From NCBI RefSeq assembly GCF_013131805.1, contig NZ_JABJRC010000001.1:992001-1056000 (forward strand): DNA of 64,000 nt, read 5' to 3'. Both the position numbers and the translations under genes were made by a program. The DNA comes from Kribbella sandramycini (GTDB taxonomy: Bacteria; Actinomycetota; Actinomycetes; Propionibacteriales; Kribbellaceae). Below are positions 35,629 to 45,626 of this stretch, in pieces. How positions within the stretch are numbered: the stretch's first letter is position 1; every line of letters starts with the position of its first letter. The notes below the pieces were generated by a model, which did no database searches, was not told the origin of the DNA, and saw only the letters and a program-made list of their open reading frames with translations.

Positions 35629-37242
35629 TCAGCCGGCCAGGCCGGCCACCTGCTTCTTCCCCTGCGGCAGCGGGTCGAACGGCTTGCGATCCTGCTGACA
35701 GGTCGAGTTGTCAGCCGGCGCCGCCAGCGTGGTCAGGTACTTGGTGAGCAGCTGGTCCGCGCACTTGCTGCCGCCGAGGCTGGTGGAGTGCCCCCAGCCC
35801 TCGATCGTGACCATTCGCCCGTCCGGCCAAAGGTCGGTGAACGGCCGCGTCGCCTCGTACGGCGTCGCCGGGTCGTGCCGGGTGCCGAACACCAGCACCG
35901 GGGGCTTGACCTTGTTCTCCCACGGCCCGCGGAACGCGTCGTCGTCCTTGAGCCCGAGGAACTCGCACTGCAGACCGACCCAGCTACGGAACCGGCCGAA
36001 GTGCGGAGCACGCTGGTCCGCCGCGTCGACGTACGCCGGGTAGTTCAGCGGGCGGCCGGTCTGGCGAGCCTCGACGCAGAACTGGAGGAAGGTACCGATC
36101 GAGGCGTACTCCTCCTTGCGCCGGTTCCACTCCTTCAACGACTCCGGCAGCTTCGGCGTCGTTTTGGCCCGAGCCGCCGCGGGCGTCGCCAGCTGCGACA
36201 GCGCGGCGAGCGTCTCGCCGATCTCCGGGTAGGCGTAGGACGAGTAGAAGCTCTGGAACAGGTACGCGACCAGGTCGGCGTACCCGATCGTCTCCGTCGT
36301 ACCGTCCGGCAGCTCGACCACTACCGGCTTGACCTTCAGCTGGGCCAGCAGCTTCTCGGACACCGTCCGCGGGTCGCCGACCGCGTTCAGCGCGCAGGCC
36401 GGGCCGGCCTTCTTGCACTCCAGCAGGAACTGCTGGTAGCTGTCCGACGCGCCCTCGCCCTGGCGAAGCCGCGCGCCGACCGGCTGGCGTTCGCCGTTCG
36501 AGCCGGAGTACCACTCGGGGGACAGCGTGCCGTCCAGGACGAGCGCGCGGACGTTGTTCGGAAACAGCTTGCCGTAGGTGGCGCCGAGGAACGTCCCGTA
36601 CGAGTAGCCGATGTAGTTCAGCTTCGCGTCGCCGACAGCCTGGCGGAGCAGGTCCATGTCCCGGGCGACGTTCGCGGTCGAGAAGTGCCGCAGGCGGTCC
36701 GGGGAGGTGATGCGGCAGTTGATCGCCACCTTGGCGGACTCGGTGATGTAGCGGCGCTCTTCCTTGGCGGTCACCGGGAACGCCTTCATCCCCTTGAAGG
36801 CAGCCTGCTCCTCGGCCTCGGTCGGGTAGCAGGTGGCCGGGTCGGACTTGCCGACGCCGCGCGGGTCGAAGCCGAGGATGTCGAACCGCGCCCGCAGCTC
36901 GGCCGAGTAGGCGAACTGGGCGACCTGCTGGATGAACGGCACGCCCTCCCCACCGGGGCCGCCGGGGTTCGTGAACAGGGTGCCGATCTTCTTGGCCGGG
37001 TCGCTGGCGGGCAACCGGGTCAACGCGATCGTGGTGGTCGGACCGTTCGGACGGTCGTAGTCGGTCGGCACCTCGACCGACGCGCACTGGAACGGCTTGA
37101 GCTCCGGCGCGTCCCCGCAGCTGCCCCAGTTGATCTTCGGGACGGCGGGCTTGGGCGCGGCAGCCGCGGTCGTCAGCGGCGCGACCAGCAGCAGGGCGGT
37201 GGTGACGACGGTCAATCTTCGAAGGACTCTTGATTGCCTCAT
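35629..37242 (-). CDS. Secreted alpha/beta hydrolase, TAP-type peptidase (copy 2)
   Basis: ATG 37242 follows TACCTT by 7 bases, mirroring copy 1. The 537-residue product has a signal peptide, FTNPGGPGGEG, nucleophile elbow GYSYG, FGTRHDPATPYE and EGWGHSTS; these are the Ser-Asp-His triad regions of secreted tripeptidyl aminopeptidase-like hydrolases. It is about 30 residues longer than copy 1, mainly from an insert around PDGTTETIGYADLVAYLFQS and KTTPKLPESLKEW. The tandem copies show duplication followed by divergence, perhaps in lid specificity. Confidence 0.9.
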   Translation of the reverse strand: MRQSRVLRRLTVVTTALLLVAPLTTAAAAPKPAVPKINWGSCGDAPELKPFQCASVEVPTDYDRPNGPTTTIALTRLPASDPAKKIGTLFTNPGGPGGEGVPFIQQVAQFAYSAELRARFDILGFDPRGVGKSDPATCYPTEAEEQAAFKGMKAFPVTAKEERRYITESAKVAINCRITSPDRLRHFSTANVARDMDLLRQAVGDAKLNYIGYSYGTFLGATYGKLFPNNVRALVLDGTLSPEWYSGSNGERQPVGARLRQGEGASDSYQQFLLECKKAGPACALNAVGDPRTVSEKLLAQLKVKPVVVELPDGTTETIGYADLVAYLFQSFYSSYAYPEIGETLAALSQLATPAAARAKTTPKLPESLKEWNRRKEEYASIGTFLQFCVEARQTGRPLNYPAYVDAADQRAPHFGRFRSWVGLQCEFLGLKDDDAFRGPWENKVKPPVLVFGTRHDPATPYEATRPFTDLWPDGRMVTIEGWGHSTSLGGSKCADQLLTKYLTTLAAPADNSTCQQDRKPFDPLPQGKKQVAGLAG

Positions 37243-37291
37243 GTCACCGAAGGTAGGCAACGAGCCACTCCGGCCGCGTCCACCACGAGAA

Positions 37292-37329
37292 GGAGGCCGG
37301 GAACCCGCCGTACGGCGGACCCGGCCTCC
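37292..37329 (-). terminator. clpX terminator hairpin
   Basis: GGAGGCCGGG (37292-37301) pairs with CCCGGCCTCC (37320-37329), enclosing a second perfect stem CCGCCG-TA-CGGCGG (37305-37318). It lies 18 bases after the clpX stop on the minus strand. Confidence 0.8.
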
Positions 37330-37347
37330 CTGTCGGCTACTGAGCTG

Positions 37348-38643
<1,296 letters not shown>

Positions 38644-38780
38644 CGGGACAGTTCCCTTCTCTGAGCAGACGAACTTTTTCGACGGTACCCCGTCCGGGGC
38701 CGAAACGCCGCGCTCTGCGCCGGGTTGTGTCTACGCCGGTGGCGAACGCGGCAGCCCCTTGACAGCCGGGGCGCGGCTGG

Positions 38781-38800
38781 TGGGCCCCGATCGGGGCCCA
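38781..38800 (-). terminator. clpP2 terminator palindrome
   Basis: TGGGCCCCGATCGGGGCCCA is a perfect 20-bp palindrome placed 20 bases after the clpP2 stop. It probably separates the clpP operon from clpX. Confidence 0.65.
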
Positions 38801-38820
38801 CGCGCCGTCGTACGGGTGCC

Positions 38821-39432
38821 TCAGACGCCGGCGGGGACCGGGGTCTTGAGGGTCTGCAGGACGTCGTCGATCAGGCCGTACTCGATCGCCTGCTGAGCGG
38901 TGAGGAACTTGTCCCGCTCGATGTCGCGGGAGACCTCCTCGCGGGACTTGCCGCTGGCGTCGGACAGCATCGTCTCGAGCAGCGCGCGCAGGCGGAGGAT
39001 CTCGTTCGCCTGGATCTCGATATCGCTGGACTGCCCGTAGGTGCCCTCGGTGGCCGGCTGGTGGATGATGATCCGGCTGTTCGGCAGCGCGAGCCGCTTA
39101 CCCGGCGTCCCGGCGGCCAGCAGCACCGCGGCGGCCGAGGCCGCCTGGCCCAGGCAGACCGTCTGGACGTCCGGCTTGATGTAGCGCACGGTGTCGTAGA
39201 TCGCGGTCAGCGCGGTGAAGGAGCCGCCCGGCGAGTTGATGTAGATGCTGATGTCGCGGTCGGCGTCCATCGACTGCAGGCAGAGCAGCTGCGCCATGAC
39301 GGCGTTCGCGATCTCGTCCGTGATCGGAGTGCCGAGGAAGATGATCCGGTCCTCGAACAGCTTCGTGTAGGGGTCGATCCGGCGCATGCCGTACGACGTG
39401 CGCTCCTCCCACTGCGGGATGAAGTAGTTCAT
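38821..39432 (-). CDS. clpP2: ATP-dependent Clp protease proteolytic subunit 2
   Basis: The 203-residue product has the Ser-His-Asp triad: S99 in GQAASAAAVLL, H124 in IIIHQP and D174 in IERDKF. As in other actinobacteria, two different ClpP rings (P1 and P2) are thought to form one mixed chamber that works with ClpX or ClpC. It lies 25 bases after clpP1 and is probably cotranscribed with it. Length and start (MNYFIPQWEERTSYG) match the family. Confidence 0.97.
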   Translation of the reverse strand: MNYFIPQWEERTSYGMRRIDPYTKLFEDRIIFLGTPITDEIANAVMAQLLCLQSMDADRDISIYINSPGGSFTALTAIYDTVRYIKPDVQTVCLGQAASAAAVLLAAGTPGKRLALPNSRIIIHQPATEGTYGQSSDIEIQANEILRLRALLETMLSDASGKSREEVSRDIERDKFLTAQQAIEYGLIDDVLQTLKTPVPAGV

Positions 39433-39457
39433 GTGTCGCGTCCTTTGCGGTGGAAGA

Positions 39458-40081
39458 TCAGGAGTTCGGGCTGCCGGAGCTGAGCTGAGCGGCGCTGTTG
39501 ACCACGTGGTCGATGAAGCCGTACTCCTTGGCCTTGTCGGCCGTGAACCAGCGGTCGCGGTCCGCGTCGGCCTCGACCTGCTCGAGCGGCTGGCCGGTGT
39601 GCTCGGAGATCAGCTTGAACAGCAGCGCCTTCAGGTGCAGCGACTGCTCGGCCTGGATCTTGATGTCGGACGCCGTGCCGCCCATACCGCCGGACGGCTG
39701 GTGCATCATGATCCGCGCGTGCGGCAGCGCGTAGCGCTTGTTCTTGGCGCCGGCGCAGAGCAGGAACTGGCCCATCGAGGCGGCCAGGCCCATCCCGACC
39801 GTGGCGACGTCGTTGGAGATCCACTGCATGGTGTCGTAGATCGCCATCCCGGAGTCGACCGAGCCGCCCGGGGAGTTGATGTACAGCCAGATGTCCTTGT
39901 TGGGGTCCTCGGCGTTGAGGAGCAACATCTGCGCGCAGATCGCGTTCGCGTTGTCGTCGCGAACCTCGGACCCCAGGAAGATGATCCGGTTCTGCAGCAG
40001 GCGCTGGTAGATGTGGTCGTCGTGGCCGCCGGATCCATTGCCGCCCGCGGCGGTGGGGCTGGCTGCAAATGTCTCGTTCAC
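39458..40081 (-). CDS. clpP1: ATP-dependent Clp protease proteolytic subunit 1
   Basis: The 207-residue product carries S102 in [12 protein letters not shown]127 in IMMHQPSGG and D176 in DADRDRW. It forms the second type of ring in the ClpP1P2 protease. The first 20 residues are Gly/Ala-rich and likely a processed propeptide. It leads the clpP1-clpP2 operon. A consensus ClgR box lies 52 bases upstream of its ATG, so stress-induced activation by ClgR is likely. Confidence 0.97.
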   Translation of the reverse strand: MNETFAASPTAAGGNGSGGHDDHIYQRLLQNRIIFLGSEVRDDNANAICAQMLLLNAEDPNKDIWLYINSPGGSVDSGMAIYDTMQWISNDVATVGMGLAASMGQFLLCAGAKNKRYALPHARIMMHQPSGGMGGTASDIKIQAEQSLHLKALLFKLISEHTGQPLEQVEADADRDRWFTADKAKEYGFIDHVVNSAAQLSSGSPNS

Positions 40082-40132
40082 GAAGCCGACATTACTGGGC
40101 GGCGGCGACAGACCTAAGGCTGGGCTGGGGGT

Positions 40133-40146
40133 GTTCGCTCACGGCG
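40133..40146. promoter_or_regulatory. ClgR box upstream of clpP1-clpP2
   Basis: GTTCGC-TCACG-GCG matches the published Streptomyces ClgR box GTTCGC-N5-GCG and the corynebacterial core CGCYNANRGCG exactly. It lies 52-65 bases upstream of the clpP1 start, a place suited to activation. Confidence 0.82.
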
Positions 40147-40170
40147 CACCTCCACGCGCCTGAAAGCACC

Positions 40171-40201
40171 GCAGCCCGGACCCCATCGGGGCCCGGGCTG
40201 C
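40171..40201 (-). terminator. tig terminator hairpin
   Basis: GCAGCCCGG (40171-40179) pairs with CCGGGCTGC (40193-40201), extended by CCCC/GGGG past one A/C mismatch, with a 3-base loop. It lies 18 bases after the trigger factor stop. Confidence 0.75.
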
Positions 40202-40219
40202 TCGGCGTACGGGTGTTGC

Positions 40220-41605
40220 TCAGGCCTTCGCGGGCTCCTCGACCGGGGCCTCGGCGGCCTCCGCGGCCTGCGGCTCGGCGTAGGTGCCGTCCGGCTGCAG
40301 GGTCTTCAGCTCGACCACGTTGCCGGAGGCGTCGGAGACCTTCGCGTTCTCCACCAGGTAGGCCAGGGCCTTCCCGCGGACGACCTCGGAGACCAGGCTC
40401 GGGACCAGGTTGTTCTCGACGGCGTGCTGGGCGAACTGGTCCGGGCTGACGCCGGAACGCTGCGCGTGCCGGACGATGTGCTCGGTGAGCTCCTGGTCGT
40501 TGACCTGCAGCTCCTGCTGCTCGGCGACCAGGTCCAGCACGAACTGGGCCTTGATGGCGTCCTCGGACCGCTTCTTCAGGTCTTCGTCGAACTCGTCCTG
40601 GGTCTGCTCCTCGGACTCCAGGAACTGCTCGAACGACATCCCGGAGTACCCGAGCTGCTGCTCCAGGTTCTCCTTGCGGGCGGCCAGCTCGTCGGTCAGC
40701 AGGCCCTCGGGGACCGGCACGTCGACGAGCGTGAGGATCTTCTCCAGGACGGCGTCGCGGGCCTCGCCGGCCTGCTCGAGGCGCTTGCCGCGCTCCAGGC
40801 GGGCCTGGATGTCGGCCTTCAGCTCCTCGGCGGTGTCGAACTCCGACGCGGTCTGGGCGAAGTCGTCGTCGAAGGCCGGGAGCTCCTGCTCCTTGACCGC
40901 GGTCACGGTGACCGCGACGTCGACGTCGTCACCCTTGAGGGCGCCGCCGACCAGCTGGGTGACGAACGTCTTGCTCTCACCGGCGGTCAGGCCGATGACG
41001 GCCTCGTCCAGCCCGTCGAGCAGCTGACCGCTGCCGACCTGGTAGGACAGGCCGGTCGCCTGCGCCTCCTCGACCTTCTCGCCGTCCTTGGAGGCGGACA
41101 GGTCGATGGTGATGAAGTCCTTGTCGCCGACGGCGCGCTCGACCGGGTTCAGCGAGCCGAACCGGGCGCGCAGCCCCTCGATCTGCTCCTCGACCTCGGT
41201 GTCGGCGATCGCGATGTCCTCGACCTCGGCCTCCAGGCCGTCCAGGTCGGGCAGCGTGATCTCCGGGCGGACCTCGACCTCGGCGGAGAACTGCAGGCTC
41301 TCCTTGTCGTTGAACTCGGTCACGTCGACCTCGGGCCGGCCGATCGCCTTGACCTGGTTGTCCTGGACCGCCTGCGAGTACAGCTTCGGCAGCGCGTCGT
41401 TGATCGCTTCCTCGAGCACCGGCGCCCGGCCGACCCGCTGGTCGATCACCTGCGGCGGGATCTTGCCCTTGCGGAACCCAGGCACCTGGATCTGCTGGGC
41501 GATGCTCTTGTACGCCGCGTCGAGGCTCGGCTTGAGCTCCTCGAACGGCACCTCGACGATGAGCTTGACCTTGGTCGGGCTCAAGGACTCGACGGTGCTC
41601 TTCAC
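40220..41605 (-). CDS. tig: Trigger factor
   Basis: GTG 41605 is chosen because AAGGAG lies 10 bases upstream and the protein then begins VKSTVESLSPTKVKL, the normal family start. The 461-residue product has the ribosome-binding tail motif VPGFRKGKIP, a FKBP-like prolyl isomerase domain (about 155-245), and the helical C-terminal arms, ending in a short Glu/Ala/Pro-rich tail. It binds nascent chains at the ribosome exit. Its position next to clpP1-clpP2-clpX is conserved in actinobacteria. Confidence 0.97.
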   Translation of the reverse strand: MKSTVESLSPTKVKLIVEVPFEELKPSLDAAYKSIAQQIQVPGFRKGKIPPQVIDQRVGRAPVLEEAINDALPKLYSQAVQDNQVKAIGRPEVDVTEFNDKESLQFSAEVEVRPEITLPDLDGLEAEVEDIAIADTEVEEQIEGLRARFGSLNPVERAVGDKDFITIDLSASKDGEKVEEAQATGLSYQVGSGQLLDGLDEAVIGLTAGESKTFVTQLVGGALKGDDVDVAVTVTAVKEQELPAFDDDFAQTASEFDTAEELKADIQARLERGKRLEQAGEARDAVLEKILTLVDVPVPEGLLTDELAARKENLEQQLGYSGMSFEQFLESEEQTQDEFDEDLKKRSEDAIKAQFVLDLVAEQQELQVNDQELTEHIVRHAQRSGVSPDQFAQHAVENNLVPSLVSEVVRGKALAYLVENAKVSDASGNVVELKTLQPDGTYAEPQAAEAAEAPVEEPAKA

Positions 41606-41684
41606 GGTGGCGGTTCTCCTTGATCTGAATGACATAGCCGGCGCGGCGGACAGCCCGCACCGCAGCGGTGCTGCAGGGGGTTTG

Positions 41685-41757
41685 TCGGGGCGACAGGACT
41701 CGAACCTGCGGTCTCCTGCTCCCAAAGCAGGCGCGCTAGCCACTACGCTACGCCCCG
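41685..41757 (-). tRNA. tRNA-Pro (anticodon TGG)
   Basis: The minus strand folds as a full cloverleaf: acceptor CGGGGCG/CGCCCCG, D-arm, anticodon stem CCTGC/GCAGG with loop TTTGGGA, and GGTTCGAGTCC as the T-arm. The anticodon TGG reads proline CCA/CCN codons. CCA is not encoded. It lies just upstream of tig on the same strand. Confidence 0.95.
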
Positions 41758-41879
41758 CAGTGACCGCCCGAGTCTAGTCCACCCGCGGCACTGCTCGCGC
41801 CACCCCCCACCCCGAACCGGTTTGAGCCCGGCCCCGAGTCTGTGGAATCATGTCCGTGCGCCCGTTACAACGGACGCAC

Positions 41880-41950
41880 GCGGGTGTAGCTCAATGGTAG
41901 AGCCCCAGTCTTCCAAACTGACTACGCGAGTTCGATTCTCGTCACCCGCT
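41880..41950 (+). tRNA. tRNA-Gly (anticodon TCC)
   Basis: The 71-base sequence starts GCGGGTGTAGCTCAATGGTA and closes with CACCCGC plus a discriminator T. The anticodon loop is CTTCCAA, giving TCC, which reads GGA/GGG glycine codons. The T-arm is GAGTTCGATTCTC. CCA is not encoded. It is divergent from tRNA-Pro; no integrase or attachment repeat was found beside it. Confidence 0.96.
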
Positions 41951-42080
41951 CGGGCGAGGGCGAGGTGTGCCTGCGGAAAGCGCAGGCGGTCTCGCCCTCT
42001 TCTGTTGTGCGCCGTCGCTTCGCTCGGCGCGGGCGGGGGCTTTGCCACCCGCACCCCCTGGCGTGGGTCGGGTAGGCGGC

Positions 42081-42170
42081 TGGGCTGGGTCGGGGGGCAG
42101 CTGGGCTGGGTCGGGGGGCAGGTGGGCTGGGTCGGGGGGCGGCTGGGCTGTTTAGCGGCTGGGCTGTTTA
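42081..42170 (+). repeat. 21-bp G-rich tandem repeats
   Basis: Three near-perfect 21-bp units starting TGGGCTGGGTCGGGGGGC lie at 42081-42101, 42102-42122 and 42123-42143, followed by two shortened units starting TGGGCTGTTTA to 42170. The G runs could form a quadruplex on the plus strand. They fill much of the 282-base space between tRNA-Gly and the MoxR gene. Confidence 0.85.
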
Positions 42171-42232
42171 TTCGGGTGACAGCGGGGGTGGGGCGGGGGA
42201 TCGTTGGCTGGGAGAGTCGACGAGAGGGATGG

Positions 42233-43294
42233 ATGCGGGCGGGGATTTCGGTCTCGGCGGGTGAGTTGCCGGGGGTTTTGTTGCAGGTGGCCGTGGTGCG
42301 GCCGGTGTTCTTGTGGGGCGCCCCGGGGATCGGGAAGAGCAGCCTGGTGCGCGCGTTCGCGGAGTCGCTGGGGCTCGAGTGCGTGACGTTGCTGGGGACG
42401 CAGCTGGCGCCGGAGGATCTGATCGGGGTGCCGCAGATCGTCGACGGCCGGAGCCGGTTCGCGCCGCCGGTGGCGATCGCGCGGGACGAGCCGTACTGCT
42501 TGTTCCTGGACGAGCTGAACGCGTCGTCGGCCGAGGTGCAGAAGGCGTTCTACTCCCTGATTCTGGACCGGCGGATCGGTGAGTACGAGCTGCCGGCCGG
42601 CTCGGTGGTGATCGGCGCGGGGAACCGGGCCACCGACAACGCCCTGGCGCGGCCGATGGCGAGCGCCCTGGTGAACCGGCTCGTCCACGTGCACCTGCGG
42701 GCGTCGGCGAGCGACTGGCTGCAGTGGGCCGGCACGGCGGGGATCCACCCCTGGGTGCTGGACTACCTGCGCAACCGGCCGGACCACCTGTGGACGGCGC
42801 CGCCGAAGATCGAGGAGCCGTTCTCGACGCCGCGCAGCTGGCACATGCTGTCCGACGCCCTGCACTCGTACGGCGACGACATCACCGACGACATGCTCCG
42901 GGTGCTTGCCTTCGGCACCCTGTCCCCCGCGCACGCGTCCACGTTCCGCGCCTTCGTGAAGACGGTCCGCAACGCGTTCGGGCTGGACGCCGTTCTGAAG
43001 GGCGAGGCCGGCTGGCCGAGCGCGCCCGAGGATCGCGACCTGCTCTACTTCCTGGCCGAGACGTTCCGGGCCCGGCTCGTGAAGGAGCTGGCCGCGGACA
43101 AGAACTCGGCGAGCCCGGCCGCGCGTCAGCTCGCCCACCGCGGCAAGGCGCTGCTCGTCGAGCTGGCCGCCATCTCGCTGGAGGTGGCCCAGTTGGTGAT
43201 CGCATCGGACGACGACGGCCGGCCGGTGCTGCCGACGTGGTTCCTGGTCGAGGTCAGCCGGGATCTGCCGCGGCTGGTCGCTGCGCGTGCCTGA
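42233..43294 (+). CDS. MoxR-type AAA+ ATPase
   Basis: ATG 42233 is chosen because GAGAGGG lies just upstream; the longer frame runs back through the tRNA. The 353-residue protein has Walker A GAPGIGKS (29-36), Walker B LFLDEL (D93, E94), and sensor region VVIGAGNRATDNALARPM, typical of MoxR ATPases that remodel targets with a VWA partner. The next gene, overlapping by 8 bases, is that partner. The biological target of the pair is not known. Confidence 0.9.
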   Translation: MRAGISVSAGELPGVLLQVAVVRPVFLWGAPGIGKSSLVRAFAESLGLECVTLLGTQLAPEDLIGVPQIVDGRSRFAPPVAIARDEPYCLFLDELNASSAEVQKAFYSLILDRRIGEYELPAGSVVIGAGNRATDNALARPMASALVNRLVHVHLRASASDWLQWAGTAGIHPWVLDYLRNRPDHLWTAPPKIEEPFSTPRSWHMLSDALHSYGDDITDDMLRVLAFGTLSPAHASTFRAFVKTVRNAFGLDAVLKGEAGWPSAPEDRDLLYFLAETFRARLVKELAADKNSASPAARQLAHRGKALLVELAAISLEVAQLVIASDDDGRPVLPTWFLVEVSRDLPRLVAARA

Positions 43295-45071
43295 CCGGCG
43301 CAAGTCCCGGAAGGACCCGGCGTGGGAGGCGACCATCGCCGGGTGGGCCACCGTCAGCCGGCATCCACTGTTCGCGCCGATGGTCAATCGGCTGCAGGGG
43401 CCGGTGCGCGACAACTCGGTCCCCCGTGACGGCTGGGCCACGATCAATTCGAACGGGTCGATCCGCACGCATCCGAGCCGCCGGGCGACGCCGTCCGAGT
43501 GGAGCTGGGTCTTCGCGCATCTGCTCATTCACCTCGGTCTGGGTCATGCAGCGCGCGATCAGCCGGCTGCTGACCACGCTGCGGCGGCCGCGTACGACAC
43601 TGCGGTCAACCACTTCCTGCAGTCGCTCAAACTGGGCACACCGGTCGTGGAGCTGCCGCCGACGTTTCCTGGGGTTGAGGAGGACACGCTGGCCCGGCGG
43701 TGGCGGGCTAGCGGCGTACCGCTCGAGTACGACGGTCTCGGCGTTGCCGGTGCGCAGTCCGACGTACTGATTGAGCGGTGGAACGGATGGGGCAAGCCGC
43801 CGGACTGGAGTGCACTGTTCGCAGCCGGGCTGTCCGATGCGGCCGCTGCGGCGGTGGACGTCGCTGGTGGCGCACGGTCGTCGCTGTCGGATTCGAGGCG
43901 CGGTCGGAACTCGTGGGATCTCGCGCTGGGTTGGTTCGTATCGTCGTACCCCTTGCTGGGCGCTGTTGCTTCGACGATGAAGGTCGTGGCCGAGGCGGAG
44001 CTGGCACGCGGCTGGGAGATCAGTGTGGCCGCGGTGAACGCTGCTGCGGGTGAGATCTACGTCAACCCGCTCACTGTGCTCACGCAGCACGAGTGGCGGT
44101 TCGTGATGGCGCACGAGATGCTGCACGCCGCGCTGCGACATGGCGAGCGAGTTGGTGGGCGTGATCCGTACCTGTGGAATGTCGCGGCCGATCTGGTGAT
44201 CAACGGTTGGTTGCTGGAGATGGGCGTCGGGAGTATGCCGGACGGCGCTCTGTACGACGCCTCCCTCAAAGGCATGTCCGCCGAGGAGGTGTACGACCGC
44301 ATCGCCACAGACCTTCGTCGGTACCGGAAACTCGCGACGCTGCGCGGCACCGGACTGGGCGACGTACTGGGGCATCCGCTGCCGCACTCCGGCGAGTCTG
44401 CCCGTGCTGCCGGGCTGGACGACATCTACCGGCGCGCGTTGAGCACTGGGCTCGCCTACCACGACGCCTCCCGTGGCACGCTCCCTGCGGGCCTGGTCGA
44501 GGAGATCCGGGCGCTCGACCACCCACCGCTCAGCTGGGACGCCCAGCTCGCCCGCTGGTTCGAAGAGCATGTTCCAGCCGTGGAGCGCCGCCGTACGTAC
44601 GCCCGCGCCTCCCGCCGCCAGGCCGGTACGCCAGACATCCCCCGCCCCGGCTGGATTCGACCTCTGGAGCTGGAGCAACTCCCGACGTACGGCGTCGTTC
44701 TCGACACCTCCGGCTCGATGAACCGGGAGCTGCTCGGCAAGGCCCTCGGTGCGATCGCGTCGTACTCCCGGGCCCGCGACGTCCCTGCTGCGCGGGTCAT
44801 CTACTGCGACGCGTACGCGTACGACGCCGGCTACGTCCCGGTCGACGACATCGCCGGCCGCGTCCAGGTACGCGGCCGCGGCGGCACCGTCTTGCAGCCG
44901 GGCGTCGACCTACTCGAACGCGCCGACGACTTCCCTGCCACCGGGCCCATTCTGCTGATCACCGACGGCCAGTGCGACGTCGTCCGCGTCCGCCGCGAAC
45001 ACGCCTGGCTCCTCCCCCACTCCGCCACGCTGCCCTTCACCCCACGCGGCCCGGTCTTCCGCGTCGAGTAG
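43287..45071 (+). CDS. VWA-like / DUF2201 putative metallopeptidase
   Basis: GTG 43287 overlaps the MoxR stop. The 594-residue product has an HExxH zinc motif (HEMLH, 276-280) followed by NVAADLVINGWL, the DUF2201 signature, and a C-terminal VWA domain with an intact MIDAS start D473-x-S475-x-S477 (LDTSGSM). It looks like a metallopeptidase whose activity or targeting is set by MoxR and metal-dependent VWA contacts. The substrate is unknown. The gene begins G-rich and ends strongly C-rich. Confidence 0.88.
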   Translation: MPDRRKSRKDPAWEATIAGWATVSRHPLFAPMVNRLQGPVRDNSVPRDGWATINSNGSIRTHPSRRATPSEWSWVFAHLLIHLGLGHAARDQPAADHAAAAAYDTAVNHFLQSLKLGTPVVELPPTFPGVEEDTLARRWRASGVPLEYDGLGVAGAQSDVLIERWNGWGKPPDWSALFAAGLSDAAAAAVDVAGGARSSLSDSRRGRNSWDLALGWFVSSYPLLGAVASTMKVVAEAELARGWEISVAAVNAAAGEIYVNPLTVLTQHEWRFVMAHEMLHAALRHGERVGGRDPYLWNVAADLVINGWLLEMGVGSMPDGALYDASLKGMSAEEVYDRIATDLRRYRKLATLRGTGLGDVLGHPLPHSGESARAAGLDDIYRRALSTGLAYHDASRGTLPAGLVEEIRALDHPPLSWDAQLARWFEEHVPAVERRRTYARASRRQAGTPDIPRPGWIRPLELEQLPTYGVVLDTSGSMNRELLGKALGAIASYSRARDVPAARVIYCDAYAYDAGYVPVDDIAGRVQVRGRGGTVLQPGVDLLERADDFPATGPILLITDGQCDVVRVRREHAWLLPHSATLPFTPRGPVFRVE

Positions 45072-45080
45072 GTTCTGCCG

Positions 45081-45626
45081 ATGGCGCGGATCGGGACGGT
45101 AGACAGTCGGTTGGTAGTCGTACGCGGCAACTCCGGCTCCGGAAAGAGCAGCACAGCCCGAGCCATCCGCGAACGCCTCGGCTACGGCGTCGCCTGGGTG
45201 GAGCAGGACTACCTGAGGCGAACGCTCCTCCGCGAGCACGACCGCCCGAACCAGCCCAACATCGGCCTGATCGACCTCACCGTCCGCTACGCCCTCGACC
45301 AGGGCTACCACGTAGTCCTCGAAGGCATCCTCTACGAGCCGACGTACGGCGCCATGGTCCGTCAACTGCTCGCAGACCACCGCGGCGTCACCGGCGTCTA
45401 CTACTTCCAGCTCCCCTTCGAAGAAACCATCAAACGCCACTCGACCCGCGCCCTCGCCAACGAAGTCACCACAGAACAAATGCGCGGCTGGTACCAACCA
45501 CAAGACCTACTAGGCGTCCCCAACGAACAAATCATCGACCTCGACAGCACCATCGACACCACCGTCACCCGCATCCTCGCCGACCTGACCTGGACCGAAG
45601 GCGGCTCAATCGCCGACCCGATCTAA
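45081..45626 (+). CDS. Small P-loop kinase-like ATPase
   Basis: The 181-residue protein has Walker A GNSGSGKS (16-23), a lid-like Arg-rich segment, and VVLEGILY in the Walker B position, resembling small nucleotide- or zeta-like kinases. The substrate is unknown. TAGGTT ends 6 bases before ATG 45081, suggesting a separate leaderless transcript although it follows the VWA gene by only 9 bases. Its TAA interlocks with the stop of the convergent DinB gene (CTAA). Confidence 0.8.
   Translation: MARIGTVDSRLVVVRGNSGSGKSSTARAIRERLGYGVAWVEQDYLRRTLLREHDRPNQPNIGLIDLTVRYALDQGYHVVLEGILYEPTYGAMVRQLLADHRGVTGVYYFQLPFEETIKRHSTRALANEVTTEQMRGWYQPQDLLGVPNEQIIDLDSTIDTTVTRILADLTWTEGGSIADPI

Noticed and set aside
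41880..42232. Genomic island inserted at tRNA-Gly
   Set aside because: No integrase, no visible copy of the tRNA 3' end nearby, and following genes do not look mobile.
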